Shown here: piece by piece, positions 1-5,625 of the stretch
Layout: each line of letters begins with the position of its first letter
How positions within the stretch are numbered: the stretch's first letter is position 1
Origin: Pseudomonadota bacterium
GTDB taxonomy: Bacteria > Pseudomonadota > Gammaproteobacteria > Steroidobacterales > Steroidobacteraceae
Direction: 5' to 3'
NCBI GenBank assembly: GCA_021808035.1
Contig: JAKBCG010000180.1
Location: 1-5,625, forward strand
Length of the DNA stretch: 5,625 nucleotides
The notes under the pieces: model-generated
Databases searched by the model: none
What the model was told of the DNA's origin: nothing
What the model saw: only the letters and a program-made list of their open reading frames with translations
Position numbers and translations under genes: made by a program

Positions 1-695
1 GACGCGCAACTCTCCGGCGAGATCACCGAATACACCGCGTACTGCAGCATCACCAGCCGGTCGCACACGCCGATCGCGAGCGCGCCGCCCGAGCCGCCCT
101 CGCCGATCACGACCGACAGCACCGGCGTCGCGAGCGCGGACATCTCGAACAGGTTCCGCGCGATCGCCTCGCTCTGGCCGCGCTCCTCGGAGCCGATCCC
201 GGGATACGCGCCCGGCGTGTCGATCAGGGTCACGATCGGCAGGCGGAAGCGCTCCGCGAGCATCATCAGCCGCAGCGCCTTGCGATAGCCTTCCGGCTTC
301 GGCATCCCGTAGTTGCGTCGCACCCGCTCCTTGGTGTCGCGGCCCTTCTGCTCGCCGATCAGCATCACCGGGATCCCGTCGATGCGTGCGAGGCCGCCGA
401 CGATCGCGAGGTCGTCCCCGTACATCCGGTCACCGTGCAGCTCCTGCCAGTCGGTGCAGATCATCGACACGTAGTCCAGCGTGTACGGCCGCTGCGGATG
501 GCGCGCGAGCTGGGTGATCTGCCACGGCGTCAGGTTCTCGAAGATGTTCGCGGTCATCGCCCGGCTCTTCGCCTGGAGCCGCTTGATCTCCTCCGCAAGG
601 TTCACGTTCGGGTCCGCGCCGAGGAATTTCAGTTCCTCGATCTTCGCTTCGAGCTCGGCGATCGGTTGCTCGAATTCTAGGAAATTCATTGCCAT
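1..695 (-). CDS. accA: Acetyl-CoA carboxylase carboxyltransferase subunit alpha (3' end outside window)
   Basis: AccA pairs with AccD as an alpha2-beta2 carboxyltransferase that moves the carboxyl group from carboxybiotin on AccB to acetyl-CoA, giving malonyl-CoA, the first committed step of cytosolic fatty acid synthesis. I translated this frame by hand: 231 codons are visible of a family length near 320, so about 90 C-terminal residues are missing. It starts MAMNFLEFEQPIAELEAK, matching the E. coli MSLNFLDFEQPIAELEAK start. Further family blocks are ARHPQRPYTLDY (64-75), ELHGDR (85-90), QKGRDTKE (116-123), PEGYRKALRLM (134-144), IDTPGAYPG (158-166), ERGQSEAIARNL (171-182) and the glycine-rich IGEGGSGGALAIG (197-209), which in this crotonase fold helps form the active site. 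An in-frame TGA at 710-708 leaves only two possible ATG starts, 695 and 689. I chose 695 because its Shine-Dalgarno spacing is better and its N-terminus fits the family. Oddities: Glu115 sits where relatives usually have His (IGHQKG), and the end reads SPESC rather than SPEGC. AccA identity is very secure. Confidence 0.97.
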   Translation of the reverse strand, partial: MAMNFLEFEQPIAELEAKIEELKFLGADPNVNLAEEIKRLQAKSRAMTANIFENLTPWQITQLARHPQRPYTLDYVSMICTDWQELHGDRMYGDDLAIVGGLARIDGIPVMLIGEQKGRDTKERVRRNYGMPKPEGYRKALRLMMLAERFRLPIVTLIDTPGAYPGIGSEERGQSEAIARNLFEMSALATPVLSVVIGEGGSGGALAIGVCDRLVMLQYAVYSVISPESCA

Positions 696-3600
696 GTAGA
701 GGTTTCCTCATCCCGAATTTCAGTCTTGGAGCCGTAGGTCAAGACCCAGCCGTCCCGCCCGACGAGCCCGGTCAGTCGATCGAGCAACTCGCGCGCGGGC
801 CGCACCGCGCACGGATCCGGCAGCAGCACCCGGCCCGAGTAGCCGTCGCGCTGGATCACGAGTCCGATCGTACAGCGGCCCGGGCGGAACGGCGCGAGGA
901 GCGAGTCGAACCGTTCGAGGCCGCCGGGCCCGTCGAACTCGGCCGGCCAGCGCAGCCAGAGCCTGCGCGCGTGTCGCTCGCGTGCCCGGTCGATGTCGGT
1001 GAGCGTGCGGGCCTGCACGCGCCACCCCTCGATGAAGTCGTCGTAGCGCAGCGTCCCTTCGACCAGCAGGATCGCGTCCTTCACGATCACGTCGCGGTGC
1101 TGCTGGTAGATCTCCTCGAACAGGCTCACCTCCAGCCGCCCGGTGCGGTCGTCGATGATCAGCGTGACCCGGTTGGCGCGGCGGCGGATCTCCAGCACGA
1201 GCCCGGCGACCGTGACCGGTTTCGCCGCACCCCACGGGCGGGCGCCGTCCGCGGCCGCGGGCTTCGGGCCGCCGACGTCGGCGAGCCGCGCGCCGACGAG
1301 GAACTTGAGGTCCGGCTCGTACGCGCCGATCGGGTGGCCGGTCAGGAACAACCCGAGCGTCTCGCGCTCGCCCGCGAGCCGCACCGCCTCGCTCCATTCG
1401 GGCAGCGTCGCGTCCTCGGCCGTCGCGAGTCCGAACAGATCGACCTGCCCGGTCGACTGGGCGCGCGAATTCTGCTCGCCGAGGTGCACGGACCGGTCGA
1501 GCTGCGCGGCGAGTGTCGCCCGATTGGGGCCAAGCCCGTCCGCGCAGCCGGAGCGGATCAAGGCCTCGAGCACACGCCGGTTCACGCGCTGCAGGTCGAC
1601 GCGCCGGCACAGGTCCGGCAGGTCCCGGTACGGTCCGCCGCGCTCGCGCTCCTGCACGATCGCCTCGACCGCGGACGCGCCGACGCCCTTGACCGCGCCG
1701 AGGCCGTAGCGAATGCTCGCCGGGCCCGCGACGGTGAACTTGTAGACCGACTGGTTCACGTCGGGCGGCAGCACGTCGAGCGCGAGGCTCGCGCACTCGT
1801 CGATCAGCGTGAGGATCTTGCCCGTCCGGTCCATGTCGGCCGACAGCACCGCGGCCATGAACGCGGCCGGATGGTGCGCCTTCAGCCACGCGGTCTGATA
1901 CGAGAGCAGCGCGTAGGCGGCCGAGTGCGACTTGTTGAAGCCGTAGCCGGCGAACTTCTCCATCAGGTCGAAGATGTGCGCGGCCTGCGCCTCCGGCACG
2001 CCGCGCGCGACCGCGCCGCTCACGAACACCGAGCGCTGCTTCGCCATCTCCTCGGGCTTCTTCTTGCCCATCGCCCGGCGCAGCAGGTCCGCTCCTCCCA
2101 GCGTGTAGCCGGCGAGGACCTGCGCGATCTGCATCACCTGCTCCTGGTACAGGATCACCCCGTAGGTCGACGCGAGCGCGGGCTCGAGGTCGGGGTGCAG
2201 GTAGTCGATCGTCGCGCCGGACTTGTCGTGCTTGCGCGCGATGAAGTCGTCGACCATCCCGGACTGCAGCGGTCCCGGACGGAACAGCGCGACCAGCGCG
2301 ACGATGTCGTCGAAGCAGTCCGGTTGCAGCCGCCGGATCAGGTCCTTCATCCCGCGCGACTCCAGCTGGAACACCGCGGTCGTGCGGCAGCTCTTCAGCA
2401 GCTGGTAGGTCGCCGGGTCGTCCATCGGCAGCAGCGCCACGTCGATCGGCGGCTCGCCGGCGCGGGCGCGCTCGACGTTCACGTCGCTCACCGCCCAGTC
2501 GATGATCGTCAGGGTCCGCAGGCCGAGGAAGTCGAACTTCACCAGGCCCGCCGCCTCGACGTCGTCCTTGTCGAACTGCGTGACCGGCGCCGCCCCGCCC
2601 TCTTCGCTGTAGAGCGGCGTGAAGTCGGTGAGCACCGACGGGGCGATCACGACGCCGCCCGCATGGGTGCCGGCGTTGCGCACCAGGCCCTCGAGCGCGC
2701 GCGCGAGGTCGATCAGCTCGCGCACCTCGGCGTCGCCCGCATAGAGCCGCCCGAGCTCCTCTTCCTGCTCGAGCGCCTTGTCGAGGGTGATCCCGATCTC
2801 GAACGGGATCAGCTTCGCGATCTTGTCGACGTAGCCGTAGTTGTGCCCGAGCACCCGGCCGACGTCGCGCACCACCGCCTTCGCCGCCAGCGTGCCGTAG
2901 GTGATGATCTGCGAGACCCGGTCGCGGCCGTATTTCTGCGCGACGTAGTCGATCACCCGGTCGCGCCCTTCCATGCAGAAGTCGACGTCGAAGTCCGGCA
3001 TCGACACGCGCTCGGGGTTCAGGAAGCGCTCGAACAGCAGGTCGTGCGCGATCGGATCGAGATCGGTGATCCCGAGCGCGTAGGCGACCAGCGAGCCCGC
3101 GCCGGAGCCGCGGCCGGGACCCACCGGAACGCCGTGCCCGCGCGCCCAGCGGATGAAGTCGGCGACGATCAAGAAGTAGCCGGCGAAGCCCATCTGGCAG
3201 ATCACGTCGAGCTCGTGCGCGAGCCGCCGGTCGTACGCGGCCGGGTCGCGCGCGGGTGCGGCGGCCGCAACGGCCGCCCCGATCGCACTCGCGACCGCGG
3301 GCGCGGCGAGCCGCTCGCCGAGGCCGCGCGCGGCCTCGGCGCGCAGGAACTCCTCGGTCGTCTGGCCCGCCGGCACGGGGTACGCGGGCAGCATCGGCGT
3401 GCCGAGCTTGATCTCGAGCGAGCAGCGCTTGGCGACCTCGACGGTGTTCTCGAGGAGCTCGGGCACGTCCGCGAACAGCGCCGCCATCTCGGCCGGCGTC
3501 TTCAGGTACTGCTCCTCGGTGTAGCGGCGCGGCCGCCCCGCATCCGCGAGCAGCGCCCCGTCGTGAATGCACACCCGCGCCTCGTGCGCCTCGAAGTCCG

Positions 3601-4219
3601 TGCGCGCGAGGAAGCGCACGTCGTTGGTCGCGACCACCGGCACGCCCCGTTCCGCGCCGAGGTCGATGAGCGCGTCCGAGACCGCGCGCTCGCCGGCGCG
3701 CCCGGTGCGCTGCGCCTCGAGGTAGAACCGGTCGCCGCAGCGGTCGAGCCAAGCGTCGAGCGCGCGGCGCGCCTCCTCGTCCCGGCCGCGCGCGAGCGCG
3801 AGGCCGACGTCGCCCTGCGCGCCGCCGCCGAGCACGATCAGGCCGCCGAGCCGCTCCGCCGCGAGCCAGTCGCGCTCGAGCATCGCGAGCGCGCCGCGCC
3901 GTCCCTCGAGGTAGGAGCGGGTCACGAGCTCGGTCAGGTGCCGGTAGCCCTCGCGGTTCTGGCACAACAGCGTGACCCGCGACGGCGCGGCGCGCTCGCC
4001 GATTTCACGGATCCACGCGTCGACGCCGATCAGCGGCTTCACGCCGGCGCGCTGCGCCTCCTTGTAGAACTTCACCATCGCAAAGAGGTTGCTCTGGTCG
4101 GTCAGCGCGACCGCGGGCATCCCGGCCACGGCGACCGCGGCCATCAGTTCGGGCACGCGGACGATCCCGTCGACCAGCGAGTACTCGGTGTGCACCCGCA
4201 GATGCACGAAGCCGCTCAT
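686..4219 (-). CDS. dnaE: DNA polymerase III subunit alpha (replicative polymerase, DnaE1 type)
   Basis: This is the catalytic subunit of the replicative DNA polymerase III: it extends the RNA primer at the fork, bound to the beta clamp, the tau loader subunit and the DnaQ proofreader. It has 1177 codons (E. coli 1160) and is collinear with the E. coli protein. By alignment from memory the domains are: PHP about 1-280; palm about 281-440 and 520-570, with PVGPGRGSGAGS (365-376), PDFDVDF giving catalytic Asp411 and Asp413, and KFDFLGLRT giving Asp563 (E. coli 401, 403, 555); thumb about 441-519; fingers about 571-920, with RRAMGKKKPEEM (714-725) and KFAGYGFNKSHSAAYAL (755-771); clamp motif QVDLF (925-929); OB fold about 1000-1085; tau-binding C-terminal domain to the end. 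The ATG at 4219 is chosen because MSGFVHLRVH fits the family, GGAGG lies 7 nt upstream, and it overlaps the rnhB stop as ATGA. The frame stays open upstream to 4630, but that part is out-of-frame rnhB. Odd points: eroded PHP metal ligands, an Ala-rich linker (305-328), and a longer C-terminal tail. Confidence 0.98.
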   Translation of the reverse strand: MSGFVHLRVHTEYSLVDGIVRVPELMAAVAVAGMPAVALTDQSNLFAMVKFYKEAQRAGVKPLIGVDAWIREIGERAAPSRVTLLCQNREGYRHLTELVTRSYLEGRRGALAMLERDWLAAERLGGLIVLGGGAQGDVGLALARGRDEEARRALDAWLDRCGDRFYLEAQRTGRAGERAVSDALIDLGAERGVPVVATNDVRFLARTDFEAHEARVCIHDGALLADAGRPRRYTEEQYLKTPAEMAALFADVPELLENTVEVAKRCSLEIKLGTPMLPAYPVPAGQTTEEFLRAEAARGLGERLAAPAVASAIGAAVAAAAPARDPAAYDRRLAHELDVICQMGFAGYFLIVADFIRWARGHGVPVGPGRGSGAGSLVAYALGITDLDPIAHDLLFERFLNPERVSMPDFDVDFCMEGRDRVIDYVAQKYGRDRVSQIITYGTLAAKAVVRDVGRVLGHNYGYVDKIAKLIPFEIGITLDKALEQEEELGRLYAGDAEVRELIDLARALEGLVRNAGTHAGGVVIAPSVLTDFTPLYSEEGGAAPVTQFDKDDVEAAGLVKFDFLGLRTLTIIDWAVSDVNVERARAGEPPIDVALLPMDDPATYQLLKSCRTTAVFQLESRGMKDLIRRLQPDCFDDIVALVALFRPGPLQSGMVDDFIARKHDKSGATIDYLHPDLEPALASTYGVILYQEQVMQIAQVLAGYTLGGADLLRRAMGKKKPEEMAKQRSVFVSGAVARGVPEAQAAHIFDLMEKFAGYGFNKSHSAAYALLSYQTAWLKAHHPAAFMAAVLSADMDRTGKILTLIDECASLALDVLPPDVNQSVYKFTVAGPASIRYGLGAVKGVGASAVEAIVQERERGGPYRDLPDLCRRVDLQRVNRRVLEALIRSGCADGLGPNRATLAAQLDRSVHLGEQNSRAQSTGQVDLFGLATAEDATLPEWSEAVRLAGERETLGLFLTGHPIGAYEPDLKFLVGARLADVGGPKPAAADGARPWGAAKPVTVAGLVLEIRRRANRVTLIIDDRTGRLEVSLFEEIYQQHRDVIVKDAILLVEGTLRYDDFIEGWRVQARTLTDIDRARERHARRLWLRWPAEFDGPGGLERFDSLLAPFRPGRCTIGLVIQRDGYSGRVLLPDPCAVRPARELLDRLTGLVGRDGWVLTYGSKTEIRDEETSTWQ
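699..709 (-). promoter_or_regulatory. accA ribosome binding site inside a small inverted repeat
   Basis: On the coding strand, 709-699 reads GAGGAAACCTC. GAGGA (709-705) is a good Shine-Dalgarno core lying 9 nt before the ATG at 695 and 15 nt before the ATG at 689, so it favours the upstream start. The same bases form a perfect 4-bp stem, GAGG with CCTC, around an AAA loop, which could partly hide the Shine-Dalgarno. The site lies inside the last codons of dnaE, so ribosomes finishing dnaE would melt any such structure. The binding-site call is well supported; a regulatory role for the hairpin is inference. Confidence 0.75.
1433..1447 (-). other. Beta-clamp binding motif QVDLF in DnaE
   Basis: Residues 925-929 of the polymerase read QVDLF, a close match to the QxDLF-type clamp-binding pentapeptide, and they occupy the place of QADMF in E. 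coli alpha. It lies in the linker between the fingers and the OB fold and would tether the polymerase to the sliding clamp for processive synthesis. The assignment rests on motif and position alone. Confidence 0.9.
4216..4219 (-). other. rnhB/dnaE stop-start overlap (ATGA)
   Basis: The coding strand reads ATGA: the dnaE ATG is 4219-4217 and the rnhB TGA is 4218-4216. With the strong Shine-Dalgarno just upstream, this suggests termination-reinitiation coupling of dnaE to rnhB. The overlap is seen directly; coupling is inferred. Confidence 0.9.
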
Positions 4220-4806
4220 CGCGCAGCCTCCGCGGCGCGCGCGACCGGCGCGAACGAGCGCCGGTGCAGCGGGCAGGGACCCTGGCGCTCGAGGATGCGG
4301 CGGTGCGCCGCGGTCGGATAGCCCTTGTGCCGCGCGAAGCCGTACGCCGGATACCAGCCGTCGGCCTCCTCCATGTACGCGTCGCGCACGGTCTTCGCGA
4401 GGATCGAGGCCGCCCCGATCGCCCGTTCCGTCGCGTCGCCGCGGATGATCGCGACCGCTTCGACCGGGCCCCCGAGGCCGCCGAGCGCGGGCAGCCGATC
4501 GCCGTCGACGAGCAGCCGCCGCGGCGGCACCGCGAGCGCGAGCACCGCGCGGCGCATCGCGAGATGGGTCGCCTGGAGGATGTCGAGCGCGTCGATCTCG
4601 GCCGGATCCGCCCAGCCGATCCCGAAGCACAGCGCGTCGCGGCGGATCGCCGCGGCGAGCCGCCGTCGCTCGGACTCGGCGAGCGTCTTCGAATCGGCGA
4701 TGCCGCGCGGTCCGCGGCCCGGCGGCAGGATCACCGCGGCGGCGACGACCGGGCCCGCAAGCGGCCCGCGGCCGGCCTCGTCGATCCCGGCGACCAGGTC
4801 GATCAT
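4216..4806 (-). CDS. rnhB: Ribonuclease HII
   Basis: RNase HII cuts the RNA strand of RNA/DNA hybrids in the cytoplasm and starts removal of single ribonucleotides misinserted in DNA, a job that fits its place beside the replicative polymerase gene. The protein is complete at 196 aa, the usual length for a proteobacterial RNase HII (E. coli 198). The type 2 motifs are all present: GIDEAGRGPLAGPV (7-20) with catalytic Asp9 and Glu10 and the GRG recognition loop (12-14); DSKTL (38-42); third acidic residue Asp101 in LLVDGD; fourth Asp142 in ILAKTVRDAYM; and HKGYPT (160-165), whose Tyr163 corresponds to the tyrosine that reads the ribonucleotide 2'-OH. The end, RRSFAPV (182-188), matches the usual RRSFxPV. 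The ATG at 4806 overlaps the lpxB TGA as ATGA. Only a weak purine run (GGGCGG, 4819-4814) precedes it, so translation probably depends on coupling to lpxB. The frame is open much further upstream, but that part is lpxB read out of frame. Confidence 0.98.
   Translation of the reverse strand: MIDLVAGIDEAGRGPLAGPVVAAAVILPPGRGPRGIADSKTLAESERRRLAAAIRRDALCFGIGWADPAEIDALDILQATHLAMRRAVLALAVPPRRLLVDGDRLPALGGLGGPVEAVAIIRGDATERAIGAASILAKTVRDAYMEEADGWYPAYGFARHKGYPTAAHRRILERQGPCPLHRRSFAPVARAAEAAR
4227..4231 (-). promoter_or_regulatory. dnaE ribosome binding site (GGAGG)
   Basis: The coding strand carries GGAGG at 4231-4227, a full Shine-Dalgarno core, with 7 nt (CTGCGCG) before the dnaE ATG at 4219. It lies within the last codons of rnhB and is what settles the dnaE start against the longer open frame that continues upstream. 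Confidence 0.85.
4803..4806 (-). other. lpxB/rnhB stop-start overlap (ATGA)
   Basis: The coding strand reads ATGA: the rnhB ATG is 4806-4804 and the lpxB TGA is 4805-4803. There is no strong Shine-Dalgarno before rnhB, so reinitiation by ribosomes finishing lpxB is the likely entry route. The overlap is seen directly; the mechanism is inferred. Confidence 0.9.
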
Positions 4807-5625
4807 CGTGGCGCCGCCCGGCCGACGACGGTCAGGATCGCGCGCGCCGCGCTCTCGCTCGCGTCGCGCCGCAGGCTCGCGTGAATGCGCGCGAACTCGT
4901 CGATGAGCTCCGCGCGCCGCGCCGCGTCGTCCAGCCACATCAAGAGCTCCGCTGCGATCGACTCCGGGACGATCTCGTCCTGGAAATACTCGCCGACGAT
5001 GCGCCGGCCCGCAAGCAGATTTGGCTGGGCGAAGAACGGCGATTTGACCAGCCGCAAGCGCCGGATCGCCCACGCGGTCGCCGCCCCCAGCCGGTACACC
5101 ACGACCATCGGCCGGCGGCACAGCGCGGCTTCCAGGCTCGCGGTCCCGGAGGCGACCAGTGCGACGTCGGCCGCGATCAGCGCGGTCTGGGCCGCGCCGT
5201 CGAGGAGCCGGACCTCGACGCCGGGCGCGCCTTGCGCGAGCGCCGCCGCGAACAACTCCCGCGCGGCGGCGCTCGCCATCGGCGCGATGAACTCGAGCGC
5301 CGGCCGCTGCGCCGCGAGCACGCGCACCGTCGCCGCGAAGTCCGTGCCGAGGCGGCGCACCTCGCCGCGCCGGCTCCCGGGCAGCAACGCGACGATCGGC
5401 GCGGCCGGCGGCAGTGCGAGCCGCGCGCGCGCCGCGGCCCGGTCCGCATCCGGCGGGATCTGATCGGCGAGCGGATGGCCGACGAAGTCCGCGCGCACGC
5501 CCTGCCCGTCGTAGAAACGCTTCTCGAACGGCAGCAGGCACAGCACCCGGTCGACCGCCTCGCGCATCCGGCGCACCCGGTTCGGCCGCCACGCCCAGAC
5601 CTGCGGGCTCACGTACTGCACCGTC
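4803..5625 (-). CDS. lpxB: Lipid-A-disaccharide synthase (5' end outside window)
   Basis: LpxB is a membrane-associated GT19 glycosyltransferase with a GT-B fold. It joins UDP-2,3-diacylglucosamine to lipid X, giving the disaccharide backbone of lipid A and releasing UDP. The visible part is 273 residues, from a Thr codon at 5624 to TGA at 4805-4803; against a family length near 380, about 110-120 N-terminal residues lie beyond the window. Visible family blocks, numbered from the first visible residue, are QYVSPQVWAWRPNRV (3-17), LPFEKRFY (31-38), FVGHPLAD (47-54), LLPGSRRGEV (80-89) with its conserved Arg, ASGTASLEAAL (158-168), PMVVVYRLG (172-180) and PNLLAGR (201-207) followed by FQDE (214-217). 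These match E. coli HYVSPSVWAW, LPFEKAFY, ASGTAALE and PNLLAGRELV. The GTG at 5621 is an internal valine, not the start. The residue before PNLLAGR is Gln, where E. coli has Leu. Synteny with rnhB supports the call. Confidence 0.97.
   Translation of the reverse strand, partial: TVQYVSPQVWAWRPNRVRRMREAVDRVLCLLPFEKRFYDGQGVRADFVGHPLADQIPPDADRAAARARLALPPAAPIVALLPGSRRGEVRRLGTDFAATVRVLAAQRPALEFIAPMASAAARELFAAALAQGAPGVEVRLLDGAAQTALIAADVALVASGTASLEAALCRRPMVVVYRLGAATAWAIRRLRLVKSPFFAQPNLLAGRRIVGEYFQDEIVPESIAAELLMWLDDAARRAELIDEFARIHASLRRDASESAARAILTVVGRAAPR

Noticed and set aside
430..711. Small minus- and plus-strand open frames over the accA N-terminus
   Set aside because: They overlap the real accA frame, which carries continuous family motifs, and their own translations look like nothing recognisable.
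720..3965. Minus-strand open frame of 1081 codons overlapping dnaE in another frame
   Set aside because: Its Arg, Ala, Gly and Pro-rich translation is a frame-shifted shadow of dnaE in GC-rich DNA, and the true dnaE frame is intact throughout with every family motif.
4216..4219. Possible frameshift or fusion between rnhB and dnaE
   Set aside because: Both proteins end and begin at their normal family boundaries, and ATGA is an ordinary stop-start overlap.
689..4321. Plus-strand open frame of 1210 codons antisense to dnaE
   Set aside because: It lies in exact register opposite dnaE, starts with TTG, resembles no family I know, and is dominated by Arg, Ala, Val, His and Asp. It is explained by the lack of TTA, CTA and TCA codons in dnaE.
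4220..4630. Upstream extension of the dnaE frame by 137 residues
   Set aside because: The extension is rnhB read out of frame and has low-complexity Arg/Ala/Gly content. The family N-terminus, the GGAGG site and the ATGA overlap all place the start at 4219.
4264..5463. Plus-strand open frames opposite rnhB and lpxB
   Set aside because: They are antisense shadows rich in Arg, Ala and Ser, without recognisable domains or a convincing binding site.
4807..5592. Upstream extension of the rnhB frame
   Set aside because: It is lpxB read out of frame; RNase HII begins at the residues just before GIDEAGRG, and the extension would more than double the family length.
1..5625. Mobile element, CRISPR array, tRNA, terminator, attachment site or hidden defence system
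   Set aside because: The window is covered end to end by four overlapping core genes. I saw no direct repeat array, terminal inverted repeats, tRNA-like fold, or hairpin with a T-run.

Overview
The window is a fully coding stretch of a GC-rich bacterial chromosome. All genes lie on the minus strand, in transcriptional order lpxB (5' end outside the window) - rnhB - dnaE - accA (3' end outside the window). This is the downstream half of the widely conserved lpxD-fabZ-lpxA-lpxB-rnhB-dnaE-accA cluster. Direct dnaE-accA linkage after lpxB-rnhB is, from general knowledge, typical of Gammaproteobacteria. The DnaE protein is collinear with E. coli Pol III alpha almost throughout. The best reading is therefore a GC-rich gammaproteobacterium or a close proteobacterial relative; genus or family cannot be told from this sequence. 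LpxB implies a Gram-negative that makes lipid A.

Layout, right to left along the minus strand: 5625-4803 is lpxB (lipid A disaccharide synthase, C-terminal 273 residues); 4806-4216 is rnhB (RNase HII, 196 aa, complete); 4219-686 is dnaE (DNA polymerase III alpha subunit, 1177 aa, complete); 695-1 is accA (acetyl-CoA carboxylase carboxyltransferase alpha, N-terminal 231 residues). Each junction overlaps: ATGA at lpxB/rnhB and rnhB/dnaE, and a 10-base overlap (or ATGA, if the second Met is used) at dnaE/accA. There is no intergenic gap, and I see no promoter, terminator, RNA gene, mobile element or CRISPR array. The genes are probably co-transcribed and translationally coupled.

The operon mixes envelope lipid synthesis (lipid A, and malonyl-CoA for fatty acids) with chromosome replication and ribonucleotide removal, as is usual for this cluster. 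The region is ordinary core genome, and I found no new biological system. The points worth a second look are small: a mini-hairpin formed by the accA ribosome binding site, a sharp AT-rich pocket at that start, two competing accA start codons, a PHP domain in DnaE with its metal ligands eroded, an alanine-rich linker in DnaE, and the complete absence of three codons from dnaE, which creates a spurious 1210-codon antisense reading frame.
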